Part shown: positions 54,450 through 63,588 of the stretch, one piece after another
Numbering within the stretch: the first letter of the stretch is position 1
Layout of the letters: every line of letters starts with the position of its first letter
NCBI GenBank assembly: GCA_963708245.1
Contig: OY970201.1
Coordinates: 2,790,001 to 2,854,000 of the forward strand
DNA length: 64,000 nt
From: CAVYXK01 sp963708245
Lineage (GTDB): Bacteria; Pseudomonadota; Alphaproteobacteria; Acetobacterales; Acetobacteraceae
Direction: 5' to 3'
Program-made: the position numbers and the translations under genes
The notes under the pieces: generated by a model
What the model was told of the DNA's origin: nothing
What the model saw: the letters and a program-made list of their open reading frames with translations, nothing else
The model's database searches: none

Positions 54450-56106
54450 TTACTGCTCCGGCATGCCGGCACGGCGCAGTCCCTCCAGAATACGCTCGAG
54501 CCCGCGCAGATAGAGAGGACTGACAGCCTCCAGCGGAACCGAACTCCGTTGCTCGGCAAAGCGCTGGACTGTCATGCCGGGATCAATCTCGGCGTATTCC
54601 GCCAGGTGCTGCTTCGCGCCATCGATGTTGCCCGCCAATGCCTCGGCGGCCGCCAGAAACGCCCGGTTCCGCGACAAATGTGGATTGCTGTGCACCGCAA
54701 GCTGCAAGGCTTCCACCGCCTCGGTGTCCTGGCCCAAGTGCATCAGCGCTCGGCCAAGCCCCTGAAGCCATGTCCTACGACCCCGATCGCGCGGGGCAAC
54801 ACTGTCCGCGCGGCGGAACCAGTCAGCTGCCTCCTGATCCCGCCCGAGGTAGAGATTATTCAGCCCCAACTCACGATAGGCGGTCGGTTCGCCAGGGTTC
54901 AGCGCAATCACGGACAGATCCGCGAGGATCGCGTCCGCGAACCGTCCGCGCGCCCGCAACAGCACCGCGCGCGTCTTGATCACACCAATATGGTCCGCCG
55001 CAAGGCCGATCGCCCGGGCGATCAATGCCTCGGCCTCGTCCAGCAGAGCCTCGCGCCCCTCGGTCTGAAACTGGTTTACGACCTGGTAGATGCGGGTGGA
55101 GGCAATGCCGATCATCGCCTCGGCGTTATCCGGATCGAGCTCCAGCGCCCGCGTGAACAAGGCGACCGCCTCCTCCGCTCTTTCTTTCCGGCTCAGGTCG
55201 GTCGCCACCGCATTGCCGCGCATCACCAGATCGACGGCGTCTTCACATTCGCTGCCCCGAGAGCGGCTGCGCCGGCCTTCGTCGCGCACCATCTCCACAC
55301 CGACACTGCGCGACAGGCGTGCCACGATCTCGTCCTGCACCTGCAAGATGTCCCGGCGTTCCTTATCGAAACGCTCGGCCCACAGATGCTCCTCGGTTCG
55401 CGCATCGATCAACTGGGCGTTGACGCGCAGACGGTCGGCATCCGCCCGCACGCTGCCTTCTAGGACATAGCGCACCTGCAGCTCCTCGCCGATCTGGCGG
55501 ATTGGCACGCGGCGGTCCTTATAGGTGAAGGCTGTCGAGCGTGAGATCACGAAGCTGCCCGGCAGGGCCTGCGATAGGTCGGTCAGCAGGTTATCGACGA
55601 TACCGTCAACCACATAGTCGAGGTCCGGATCCTGTGACAGATTGAGAAACGGCAACACAGCGATGGAAAGGCGTGGGCGCGCATCCGCGTGATCGGTCCA
55701 GTCGGCCCGACCGGGCTCCTCGGTCTCCTCGCTGGAGGCGCCGTCATGCAGCAGCGCCTGCTCCTCGTGCCACAGCCACTCGCTGAGGCGCGCGACCGCG
55801 GTGGTCAGGTGGCGCCGGTAGGTGCTGAACGGCAGCCCCAGCCGCTCCGCCACGGCCTCTTGTTTCGATGCCGGCTGAAAATAAGTCAGCTCCAGCACGC
55901 GGCGCCGCCGCTGATCGCGCTCATCGGCGAATATGGTCTCCGCCGCTTCGGCCAGCACGTGCTGCAGTTTCACCACGCTCGCCGGCTTCCCCGCACGCGG
56001 TTGCTATCCGGGTCTCTAGCAGCGGGCTCCCGATCAGCAGGTCAGCGCGTGTATAGTGACGCAGCGCGTCCTTTACGGCGGCGTCAAAGTCTGCTCGTGT
56101 CAGCAT
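54450..56106 (-). CDS. TPR-containing FlgO/cyclase-associated-type regulator, frameshifted as read
   Basis: From ATG 56106 (MLTRADFDAAVKDALRHYTR) the frame shifts by one base near the CCCC run 55989-55992, then continues SVVKLQHVLAEAAETIF to 54450. The N-terminal part contains a helix-turn-helix-like segment (KQEAVAERLGLPFSTYRRHL). Next is the conserved SIAVLPFLNLSQDPDLDYVVDGI domain and ISRSTAFTYK, found in FlgO-like and adenylate-cyclase-associated proteins, and then several TPR units (about 290-480). It probably integrates signals; the partner is unknown. One base less gives a single frame of about 550 codons. Confidence 0.7.
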
Positions 56107-56221
56107 AGTGAGAGTCCCCGGCTGAGCGCCAGGACCAGCCTCAGCCGAGTATATACGAAGTTCCATTCGCGGCTCCAAGTTCAACCCGACCCTGCGTCTA
56201 TGCCGCGCCGCATCGCGAGAC

Positions 56222-56237
56222 TGTGACACGGATCACA
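56222..56237. promoter_or_regulatory. CRP-type palindrome
   Basis: TGTGACACGGATCACA is an exact TGTGA-N6-TCACA site. It lies in the 327-base gap between the TPR regulator (start 56106, minus) and the cupin remnant (start 56434, plus). Confidence 0.55.
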
Positions 56238-56342
56238 GGCGACGAGCGAGTTGCCTGTATCCCCTCATTAAGCGTCGCGCGATCACGAGAAGTTCAGCAA
56301 ATGTCCAACCTCTTGCGGCTGCCGCCGGCCGATTGGGTCATG

Positions 56343-56377
56343 CAAAACATGAGCAGTTTTCGGTCTAAATGTTCAGC
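56343..56377 (-). repeat. 35-bp dispersed repeat, copy C
   Basis: Inverted relative to A and B; 29 of 35 bases identical to copy D. Reads CAAAACATGAGCAGTTTTCG on the plus strand. Lies upstream of the cupin remnant. Confidence 0.6.
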
Positions 56378-56433
56378 CGTCGCTTGCTCAATCATTCCCG
56401 TCTATCGGGTGAACAACACAAAGGAGATCCAAG

Positions 56434-56900
56434 GTGGACACGAACTCCGCCGCAACGACCTCATTCTTTCGTGGCCCGGGTGTCGGTTCGACACTCAACG
56501 TGCTTGGCGTCACCCACATCTAGAAAGCCACAGGCACCGAAACAGCGGGGGCGTTCTCGCTCTGGGAGTCCATTGTTCCGCCAGGAATGGGCGTGCCGCC
56601 GCATACCCGTTCCCATGAGAACGAAGCCTTCTATCTTCTGAGCGGTGACCTCCTCATCGAGCTCGAAGGCGAGCGGGCACCCCGTCGCATCGGCCCTGGC
56701 GGGTTCTTCTTCGGCGCGCGTGGCCAACGACACGCCTTTCGCAATACCGGCGATGAGCCCGCCCGCGTCCTCATCCTGTGCGCCTCGATCGGATGTTTGC
56801 CGAATTGGCGAGCGCCACCGCCGAGCGCACGCCGGAAATTAGCACGATCGCCGCCATAGCGGCGAAGTACGGCGTCTCAATCGAGCCACCTACCCATTGA
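56434..56900 (+). pseudogene. Cupin-domain protein, broken by a stop and a frameshift
   Basis: GTG 56434 follows AAAGGAG. The frame reads FFRGPGVGSTLNVLGVTHI, then TAG at codon 30 (56521), where relatives usually have a tyrosine, and continues KATGTETAGAFSLWESIVPP, then HTRSHENEAFYLLSGD and GGFFFGARGQRHAFRN, a clear cupin barrel. Near 56785-56792 one base is missing or two are extra; the other frame carries RMFAELASATAERTPEISTI to the stop at 56900. Two independent lesions make this a true pseudogene, probably once an enzyme or sugar-binding protein of about 155 residues. Confidence 0.75.
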
Positions 56901-56910
56901 ATTGCCCGAG

Positions 56911-56945
56911 CAAAACATGAGCAGTTTTTGGTCTGGATACTGAGC
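56911..56945 (-). repeat. 35-bp dispersed repeat, copy D
   Basis: Reads CAAAACATGAGCAGTTTTTG on the plus strand. Lies just after the cupin stop. With copy A it brackets 2.8 kb; with copy C it brackets the cupin remnant. Confidence 0.6.
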
Positions 56946-57043
56946 AGCCACCCGCACGATATCCTACGGCGAACCGTGAAACAGCACTGCTGCTTCGACG
57001 GGAATCGTGTCGAAGCACTGCCTCCGCTGAAAGGAGCAAGACA

Positions 57044-57475
57044 TTGACTGATCTGATCGAACGAACGCTTCGTCTGCTTGGCGAGCGGCTGTCGGGAGGT
57101 ATTTCGCGACCGGGTGATGACCGCTACGCTGCAGCAACCGCGATTTATGTGACCCATCGCCTGACAACTCAACATGTCCAGTCGGCAATCCGAGCCACAC
57201 GTGATTGTGACCTCCCGCTCTCAGTGCGTGGTGGAGGTCATGATCCGGCTGGTCGGGCTCTGTGGGAGGGCCTCGTTATCGACCTGCGCGGCGTGAACAG
57301 TGTGGAAGCATATCTGGAGAATTGCACCGCAAGAATTGGCGGCGGCGCCCGCGCGTCAGACGTTGTCAAAACCGCAGACCCGCTTGGGCTTGCGCCCGTA
57401 ACGGGGGCGGTCGGTGCCGTCGGAATGGCAGGACTCACATTGGGCCCGCTGATTCTGCAACGAACCTACTCCTGA
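57044..57475 (+). pseudogene. FAD-linked oxidase, N-terminal fragment
   Basis: TTG 57044 with AAAGGAG at 57030-57036. The 143 residues match the start of a berberine-bridge/FAD_binding_4 oxidase (LSVRGGGHDPAGRAL; GAVGAVGMAGLTLG). It ends after LTLG in PLILQRTYS, where relatives continue GGYGPLIG and run for another 300 residues. The complete homologue lies directly downstream (57818-59125), so this is a truncated copy. Confidence 0.7.
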
Positions 57476-57544
57476 TCTCGCTGTGACAGGCAACATCGAA
57501 TAACCAGCGAGGACTTCAGGTCGTTGGCAGGGTCGTTCAAGCAC

Positions 57545-57605
57545 CCGGTTACGACTGAAACACGTCTCCTCTGAGATGCAACAGGACTGCATTTTGCAGG
57601 CACCA
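57545..57605 (+). repeat. Leader repeat, copy 1
   Basis: CGGTTACGACTGAAACACG... to CAGGCACCA; roughly 70% identical to 59132-59192. It precedes the flavin oxidase as copy 2 precedes the dehydrogenase, so it may be a shared promoter or operator region. Confidence 0.5.
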
Positions 57606-57817
57606 TAACAAGCGTGCTTCGCGCAGTGCGGGACTTGGCAGCCAGCGCCGGGACAAGGACGCCTCAGGTCCGACCGCCCATCCTGCTCTCGCTGCAAACG
57701 GAAACGGAGCTTCGGCCGTCGTGGGCCGCGGCCGAAAGGAGTGCGACGATGCTGGGTTCAAAGAATTGAATCAGCGCAAGCTGTGCGGACGAGCTGCGGG
57801 CAGCCATATCCGGCCGC

Positions 57818-59125
57818 GTGGCGCTGCCAGGGCACGAGCTCTATGACGAGGGCTGCCGCGTCTGGAACGGCGCCGTGCGCCGCTGCCCGGCGATAATCGT
57901 GTTCTGCAAACAACCCGAGGACGTGCAGGCGGCGGTGCGTGCCGCGCGGCGCCACGGCCTGCCGCTATCGGCGCGCGGCGGCGGGCACGACTGGGCCGGG
58001 CGCGCCCTGCGCGACGATGGGCTCGTCATCGACCTCACCGGGATGCGGGATGTGGCGGTGGACCCGCAAGCGCTTGTGGCCACCGTCGCGGGCGGCGCCC
58101 GGGCCAAGGACGTGGCCGCCGCCGCCGGCGCCCACAACTTGGTTGCGGCAATGGGCAACTGCTGCGGCACGATCGGCATGGCCGGCCTGACCCTGGGCGG
58201 CGGCTACGGCCCGCTCAGCGGCACCTGCGGCCTCGCTGCGGACAACCTGCTCGGCGCCGAAATCGTGCTGGCGGACGGGCGGCGCGTGACCACCGGCCCC
58301 GACGCGGAGCCCGACCTGTTCTGGGCGCTGCGCGGCGGCGGCGGCAACTTCGGCGTCGTGACCTCCCTGCGCGTCCGCCTCCATCCAGCGCGCGACACGC
58401 TCGTGGGATCGGTCATCTACAGTTGGCGCGAGGCAGGCTCGGTCCTGCGTCGCTACGCGGCCTTCGCGGCGACGGCGCCCGACGAACTCGGCGCGACCGT
58501 CGGCGTGATGTCCGGCCCGGACGGCGAACCCGTCATCATGGTCGTGCCGCTGTGGAACGGCGACCGGCGTCGGGGCGAGCGTGCCATGGAAGACGTGCGG
58601 GCTTTCGGCACGCCGCTATCCGCGCAGGTCGGACCGGCGACCTACGCCGACATGCTCGCCCAGTTCGACGCGTGGGTGGAGGCCGCGGACGGCTGCCACT
58701 GGGAGACCCGGACGCGCTCGCTGCCGGCGCTCACCGCGGGCGCTGCCGACGCGATCATCGCGGCGAAGGCCCGCGCGGCGTCGCTATATTGCGCGGTCTT
58801 TTGGCACCACTTCCACGGCGCCGCGACGCGGATGGCGCCGGATGGCGCCGCGTTCGGCCTGCGCCGCGAGCACTTGATGGTGGAGATCGTCGCGGGTTGG
58901 AAGCCCGATGGGGATGACGGCGCGCCGCACCGGCGCTGGGCACACGATCTCTGGCAGAGCCTCGCCCCGTTCGCCCTGCCGGGCGGCTACGCCAACCTGC
59001 TGGGGCCGGATGACCGCGAACAGGCGGCGGCTTATAGCGACAACGCCGCCCGGCTCCGGGTCCTCAAGCACCGCTTCGATCCCGATGGGGTCTTCGCGTC
59101 CGCCATCCCGCTGCCGGAGGGGTAA
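57818..59125 (+). CDS. FAD-linked oxidase (berberine-bridge-enzyme type), start disturbed
   Basis: Flavoprotein oxidase of 435 residues from GTG 57818. His57 in SARGGGHDWAGRAL and Cys116 in GNCCGTIGMAGLTLGGGYG fit bicovalent FAD attachment. LFWALRGGGGNFGVVTSLRV and the C-terminal region are normal. A better start, ATG 57749 with AAAGGAG upstream, lies in the same frame, but TGA at 57767 interrupts after six codons; the residues between (ADELRAAISGRV) match the family N-terminus. Either a nonsense change has disabled the gene or translation restarts at GTG 57818. Confidence 0.78.
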   Translation: MALPGHELYDEGCRVWNGAVRRCPAIIVFCKQPEDVQAAVRAARRHGLPLSARGGGHDWAGRALRDDGLVIDLTGMRDVAVDPQALVATVAGGARAKDVAAAAGAHNLVAAMGNCCGTIGMAGLTLGGGYGPLSGTCGLAADNLLGAEIVLADGRRVTTGPDAEPDLFWALRGGGGNFGVVTSLRVRLHPARDTLVGSVIYSWREAGSVLRRYAAFAATAPDELGATVGVMSGPDGEPVIMVVPLWNGDRRRGERAMEDVRAFGTPLSAQVGPATYADMLAQFDAWVEAADGCHWETRTRSLPALTAGAADAIIAAKARAASLYCAVFWHHFHGAATRMAPDGAAFGLRREHLMVEIVAGWKPDGDDGAPHRRWAHDLWQSLAPFALPGGYANLLGPDDREQAAAYSDNAARLRVLKHRFDPDGVFASAIPLPEG

Positions 59126-59131
59126 AGCTGT

Positions 59132-59192
59132 TCGGTTACGCTTGAAACGCATTCCCCGTGAGCTGCAATCGAACCGTATTTTGCCAGCTCCA
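59132..59192 (+). repeat. Leader repeat, copy 2
   Basis: CGGTTACGCTTGAAACGC... to CCAGCTCCA, in the gap before the dehydrogenase gene; partner of 57545-57605. Confidence 0.5.
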
Positions 59193-59230
59193 GACTACCG
59201 CTTTCTCACTCCCCACCTGGAGGATACCCC

Positions 59231-60441
59231 GATGACAACGCTTCTCGATAAGCAACGGTCGGCGACCAGCAACATCCAGAGTCCCGACGAGGCCGCATTG
59301 GATCAGGTGCTTTCGCGCATCACCGCGCTCTCGCCGATGGTCGCGCGGCTCGCTCCCGACATTGAGCAAGGTCGGCGCCTGCCAGCGGAGCTCGTGTCCG
59401 CTCTCAGGTCGGCACGGGTGTACGGCATGCTCGTACCCCGGCGTTACGGCGGCCTTGAACTTGACGCGCCGAGCGCCTTTCGGGCGGTCTCGGCCCTGGC
59501 CAGGCTCGATGGGTCGGTGGGTTGGAATGCCATGATTGGCCACATCGGGGCGCTGATGCCGTTCCTGGTGAGCCCGACCTTGTGTGAAGAAATCTACCAC
59601 GACGGAAAGGATCACATCATTGCCGCCGGTGGTCAGCCGACTGGCACGGCCGAGCGCGTTCCCGGAGGATGGAAGGTGACCGGCGCATGGCCGTTTGCCA
59701 GCGGGTGCCAGAACGCCGAGTGGATCGCGGGCAATTGCGTGATGATGGAGGGCGGCTCTCCCATCGACGCCTCGGACGGAGCCGGCCCGATGATTCGCGC
59801 CTGTATCATGCCGGCCGAACACTGGGAGATCCGCGACACGTGGCACACGGTCGGTCTCAAGGGCACCGGCAGCCACCATGTCGCGTTGACCGACGTGTTT
59901 GTTTCTGACAAGAACTTCTTCGAATTTCCGTTCGGAGTTCTCGTTCGCGCCCGATCCCATCTTCGCCAGGTTCGCCGAGGTCGTCGTGCTGTCGCACGGC
60001 GCCGTCGCCGTGGGGATCGCCGAGGGCGCCATCATGGACCTTGTTGAACTGGCGCGGACCGGCGTCAAACAACTGTTCATGACCACGCCGCTGGTGGAGA
60101 CCGAGCGCTTCAAGGAGGGCCTGGCACGGCTTGATGCCGAGCTCATGGCGGCGCGCGCGCTGCTCGAGGCACAGATCGCCCGCATCTGGCAAAATCCCGA
60201 GCCATCAACGGCGAAGGACATGACCCGCGTGGCGGAACAACTGCAAGCTGTGGTCTGGATCACCTCGGCCTGCGTCCGCGTCGCCGAAGGCTGCTTTGAA
60301 CTCGCCGGAAGCAGGGCCGTGTACGAAAGCTCGTCGCTGCAACGAAGGGTGCGGGATCTTCGCGTCGCGGCCCAACACTTTGCGGCCCAACCGCGCAACT
60401 ACGTGACGGCGGGGGCCGCCGTGCTCGCGCGCCTGTCATGA
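59231..60441 (+). CDS. Acyl-CoA-dehydrogenase-like flavin monooxygenase, frameshifted as read
   Basis: Flavoprotein of the acyl-CoA dehydrogenase superfamily, nearer to the HsaA/pigment hydroxylase-type monooxygenases than to true dehydrogenases (ALRSARVYGMLVPRRYGGLE, GGWKVTGAWPFASGCQNAEW, SHHVALTDVFVSDKNFFEFP). The frame breaks at about 59928-59939 and continues EFSFAPDPIFARFAEVVVLS to 60441, with the C-terminal helical domain intact. One base less yields about 400 residues. ATG 59231 follows GGAGG. A partner flavin reductase was not seen. Confidence 0.8.
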
Positions 60442-60502
60442 GAACATGGGCCGTAATGGCCGATGGAATGTATAGAAATATCTAGCCAAGGAGGGCACTC
60501 AG

Positions 60503-61036
60503 ATGATCCACCACGTATCGATCCCGGCGCGTGAACCGCGACATGTTGCCGAGGTTCTGGCCGAACTGATGAACGGCAAGTGCTTTCCGTTCGGTCCGCT
60601 CGAAAGCGCCTTCATGGCGGCGAGCGGCGACGCGAACGGCACGCTGTTCGAGGTCTATCCGGAGCACACGACGCTCAACATACCGGATCGCGACGATCAG
60701 GTCGTTTTTGCTGAGAATCCGGCGCCGCCGCAAACCTGGCCGTTCCACGTATTGCTGTCGGTGCCGCGCGAGGTGAAAGAGGTCGAGCGGATCGGCGCTC
60801 GCGAGGGCTGGCGCGCTAAGACCTTCGGCCGCGGCATGCGGGGGCAGAAGCCGTTCTTCCACGTCATCGAGTTCTGGCTGGAAAACCGGCTGATGATCGA
60901 GGTCGCAACACCGGCGATGGCGCAGGAATACCTCGACTTCCTGAAGGGCGCCGCGACCGCGACGATGAGCGACCCCGAGTCTACCCGTTTGATGCGGGCG
61001 ACCCATTTGAAAGAGCCGGCGAAAAAGCCCGCCTGA
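60503..61036 (+). CDS. VOC/glyoxalase-like family protein
   Basis: Small protein of 177 residues. The start MIHHVSIPAREPRHVAEVLA has the strand-helix pattern of a VOC half-domain, and later FHVIEFWLENRLMIEVATPA supplies possible metal ligands. No specific function can be assigned. ATG 60503 follows GGAGGG. It lies between the monooxygenase and the P450 on the same strand. Confidence 0.6.
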   Translation: MIHHVSIPAREPRHVAEVLAELMNGKCFPFGPLESAFMAASGDANGTLFEVYPEHTTLNIPDRDDQVVFAENPAPPQTWPFHVLLSVPREVKEVERIGAREGWRAKTFGRGMRGQKPFFHVIEFWLENRLMIEVATPAMAQEYLDFLKGAATATMSDPESTRLMRATHLKEPAKKPA

Positions 61037-61150
61037 CGCGAGTGCCGTGACATCGTCCAGCCGCCGGGGTCGATCCCCGCGTTGCGATAGGCGATGTTCC
61101 AAAACCGTCGGCTGCACAACGGCAATCACACTCAGTTGAGAGAAACGGAG

Positions 61151-62407
61151 ATGAACGTACCAATCCTATCCGCCCCGGTCGCCGATGTGGAGTCCACGCC
61201 GCTCGACCAGATCGACGTGAGCGATCCCAAGCTGTACCAGAACCACGTCTGTCAACCCTATTTCGCGCGCCTCCGCCGCGAGGACCCGGTGCACTGGCGC
61301 GAGAACGGCATGTACGGCTCGTTCTGGTCGATCACTAAGTACAGCGACATCCTGGATGTCGAGACGCGGCATCAGGAATTCTCGTCCGAGGCGGCGCTCG
61401 GCGGGATCATGATTACCGACCGGCCAATGGATTACCGGCGGCCGAGCTTCATCTCCATGGATCCGCCGAAGCATACCGATCAGCGGCGTGTCGTGGCGCC
61501 CACATTCACGCCGACAAACATGCAGAAGATGGAGATGGGGATCCACGAACGCGTGCGCCGCATCCTTGACAGCCTGCCGCGCAACGAGGTGTTCGACTGG
61601 GTCGATCTGGTCTCCATCGAAGTCACGACGCAGATGCTTGCCACCCTGTTTGACTTCCCTTTCGAGGAGCGGCGCAAGCTCACGTTCTGGTCGGATGTCG
61701 CGATAATGGATGTGAATGCCGGTGGCATCGTCGATTCCGAGGAGAAGCGCCTGGAGATGCTGACCGAGTGCCTGGAGACAATGACCGGGCTTTGGCGCGA
61801 GCGTGAGAAGCTGCCGCCGCGCCCGGACCTGATCTCGATGATGGCACATGGCCAGGGCACGCAAGACCTGCTGGATCGGCCGATGGAGTTCCTGGGTAAC
61901 CTCGTGTTGCTGATCGTTGGCGGCAACGACACCACGCGGAACTCCATCTCCGGCGGGCTGTGGGCGCTCCACAACCATCCTGATCAGTGGAAAAAGCTGC
62001 GGGAGAACCCACAACTGATTGCGACCTTCGCCCAGGAGGCGATCCGTTGGCAGTGCCCGGTCATTCACATGCGGCGTACCGCGCTATGCGACGCCGAGGT
62101 GGGCGGCAAGCACATCCGCAAGAATGATAAGGTCGTGATGTGGTACGTCTCCGGCAACCGCGACGAGACTGCGATCCCGGATGCCGACCGGTTCATTATC
62201 GACCGCGAGAAGCCACGCCAGCATCTGGCATTCGGCTACGGCATCCACCGCTGCGTGGGCGCGCGGCTGGCGGAGTTGCAACTGACGATCCTGTGGGAAG
62301 AGATTTTGGCGCGCAACCTCAAGATCGAGGTGATCGGCGAGCCCAAGCGCATTTATTCCAACTTTATCAGCGGGGTCAGCTCGTTGCCGGTACGGATTGC
62401 TGCGTAG
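61151..62407 (+). CDS. Cytochrome P450, CYP153-like
   Basis: Soluble bacterial P450 of 418 residues. I-helix GGNDTTRNSISGG, ExxR within QEAIRWQCP, and heme loop FGYGIHRCVGARLAE with the heme ligand Cys368. HMRRTALCDAEVGGKHIRK and DKVVMWYVSGNRDE closely resemble CYP153 enzymes that hydroxylate the ends of alkanes. ATG 61151 follows GAAACGGAG. No ferredoxin or ferredoxin reductase is adjacent, so the redox partners must be elsewhere. Confidence 0.88.
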   Translation: MNVPILSAPVADVESTPLDQIDVSDPKLYQNHVCQPYFARLRREDPVHWRENGMYGSFWSITKYSDILDVETRHQEFSSEAALGGIMITDRPMDYRRPSFISMDPPKHTDQRRVVAPTFTPTNMQKMEMGIHERVRRILDSLPRNEVFDWVDLVSIEVTTQMLATLFDFPFEERRKLTFWSDVAIMDVNAGGIVDSEEKRLEMLTECLETMTGLWREREKLPPRPDLISMMAHGQGTQDLLDRPMEFLGNLVLLIVGGNDTTRNSISGGLWALHNHPDQWKKLRENPQLIATFAQEAIRWQCPVIHMRRTALCDAEVGGKHIRKNDKVVMWYVSGNRDETAIPDADRFIIDREKPRQHLAFGYGIHRCVGARLAELQLTILWEEILARNLKIEVIGEPKRIYSNFISGVSSLPVRIAA

Positions 62408-62515
62408 TTCCTTCAATCCGTGCTTGGCACGTGACCTTGCGACGAAATCCAACAAAACGAGCATGATGCGCTGCCTACGCTGTGGTCGCAGCGGCGCCGC
62501 CCGCTGTATTCGATC

Positions 62516-63457
62516 TCAATGGATCCGCGGCCAGCGCGAAGCGACGCGCGGCAGCACCTCCTCGATCAGCCGCCGCGTCTGGTCCAGCATGTCGGAATCG
62601 CCGCGAGCGACCGGGCGCAGAATGAATTTCGACACGCCCGCATCGACATAGGCCGCGATGCGCGTCAACACCGTCTCCGCATCGCCGATCGCGAAATAGG
62701 CGAGCGGGTCGCGACCGGTGCGCGTGCGATAGGCTTCGAATGCTGCCTCCATCCCTGGATCGTCAGCGCGACCGAAGCGGAACGGGATGCCGGCGCCGTA
62801 GTGATCCTCATCGATCGCGCGGCCTGCTTCCGCGAGCGCCCGTTTAATCGCGGCGATCGCCGCACCAGCCTGCTCCGGTGTCTCCGGCCCAGCCTGCCAG
62901 CCGCTACCGAACCGCGCGGTGCGCCGGATCGCCGCTTCCGAGGAGCCACCGATCCACATAGGCAGATCCGATTGCAATGGTCGGGGCGCAATCGACGCAC
63001 CGGTCAATCGGAAATACCGCCCCTCGAAATCCACCCGCTCCTGGTTCCAGAGCTGGCGAATAACCTCCAGCGCCTCGTCGGTGCGGCCGCCGCGTGTTCG
63101 CGTGTCGAGATGCAGCGCTGCCCATTCCGGCGCGACCGGACTGCCGATGCCGAAGCCAGGCAGCAGTCGTCCCTCGGACAGCACATCCAGCGTCGCGCAT
63201 TGCTTGGCCACCAGCACCGGGTCGCGCATCGCCAGCGACAGCACGTTGACCCCGAACTTGATCCGTCGCGTTCGCCCTGCCACCGCGGCGAGCATCGTCA
63301 TGCATTCCAGGATCGGCGCGCGGCTGACGATCCGGTCGGTCTGCCACAGCGAATCAACGCCGCCGGACTCGCACAGATCGACGAAGCGCCAAAACCCGGC
63401 GGCGCCGTCGAACGGGAACTCCGCCAACCCTACCCCGGCAGCGATGCTGCGTGCCAT
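62516..63457 (-). CDS. LLM-class flavin-dependent oxidoreductase
   Basis: Luciferase-like monooxygenase of 313 residues. GFWRFVDLCESGGVDSLWQT, KFGVNVLSLAMRDPVLVAKQ and GRLLPGFGIGSPVAPEW are typical, with a later IGGSSEAAIRRTARFGSGW segment. It may use FMN or F420; the sequence does not decide. Convergent with the P450 and divergent from the MFS gene. Confidence 0.82.
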   Translation of the reverse strand: MARSIAAGVGLAEFPFDGAAGFWRFVDLCESGGVDSLWQTDRIVSRAPILECMTMLAAVAGRTRRIKFGVNVLSLAMRDPVLVAKQCATLDVLSEGRLLPGFGIGSPVAPEWAALHLDTRTRGGRTDEALEVIRQLWNQERVDFEGRYFRLTGASIAPRPLQSDLPMWIGGSSEAAIRRTARFGSGWQAGPETPEQAGAAIAAIKRALAEAGRAIDEDHYGAGIPFRFGRADDPGMEAAFEAYRTRTGRDPLAYFAIGDAETVLTRIAAYVDAGVSKFILRPVARGDSDMLDQTRRLIEEVLPRVASRWPRIH

Positions 63458-63588
63458 GCGGCCCCTCCGTCGCGCGTTGGCGAAGCGTAGTTGAAGCTGC
63501 CGGCAGTTGCGAGGCGGTCGCTCCGGCGGCAGAATCGGGCCGAGAAAGAAACTCACCGGGAAACGTCCGTCCTTTGAGCCAGATCAGG

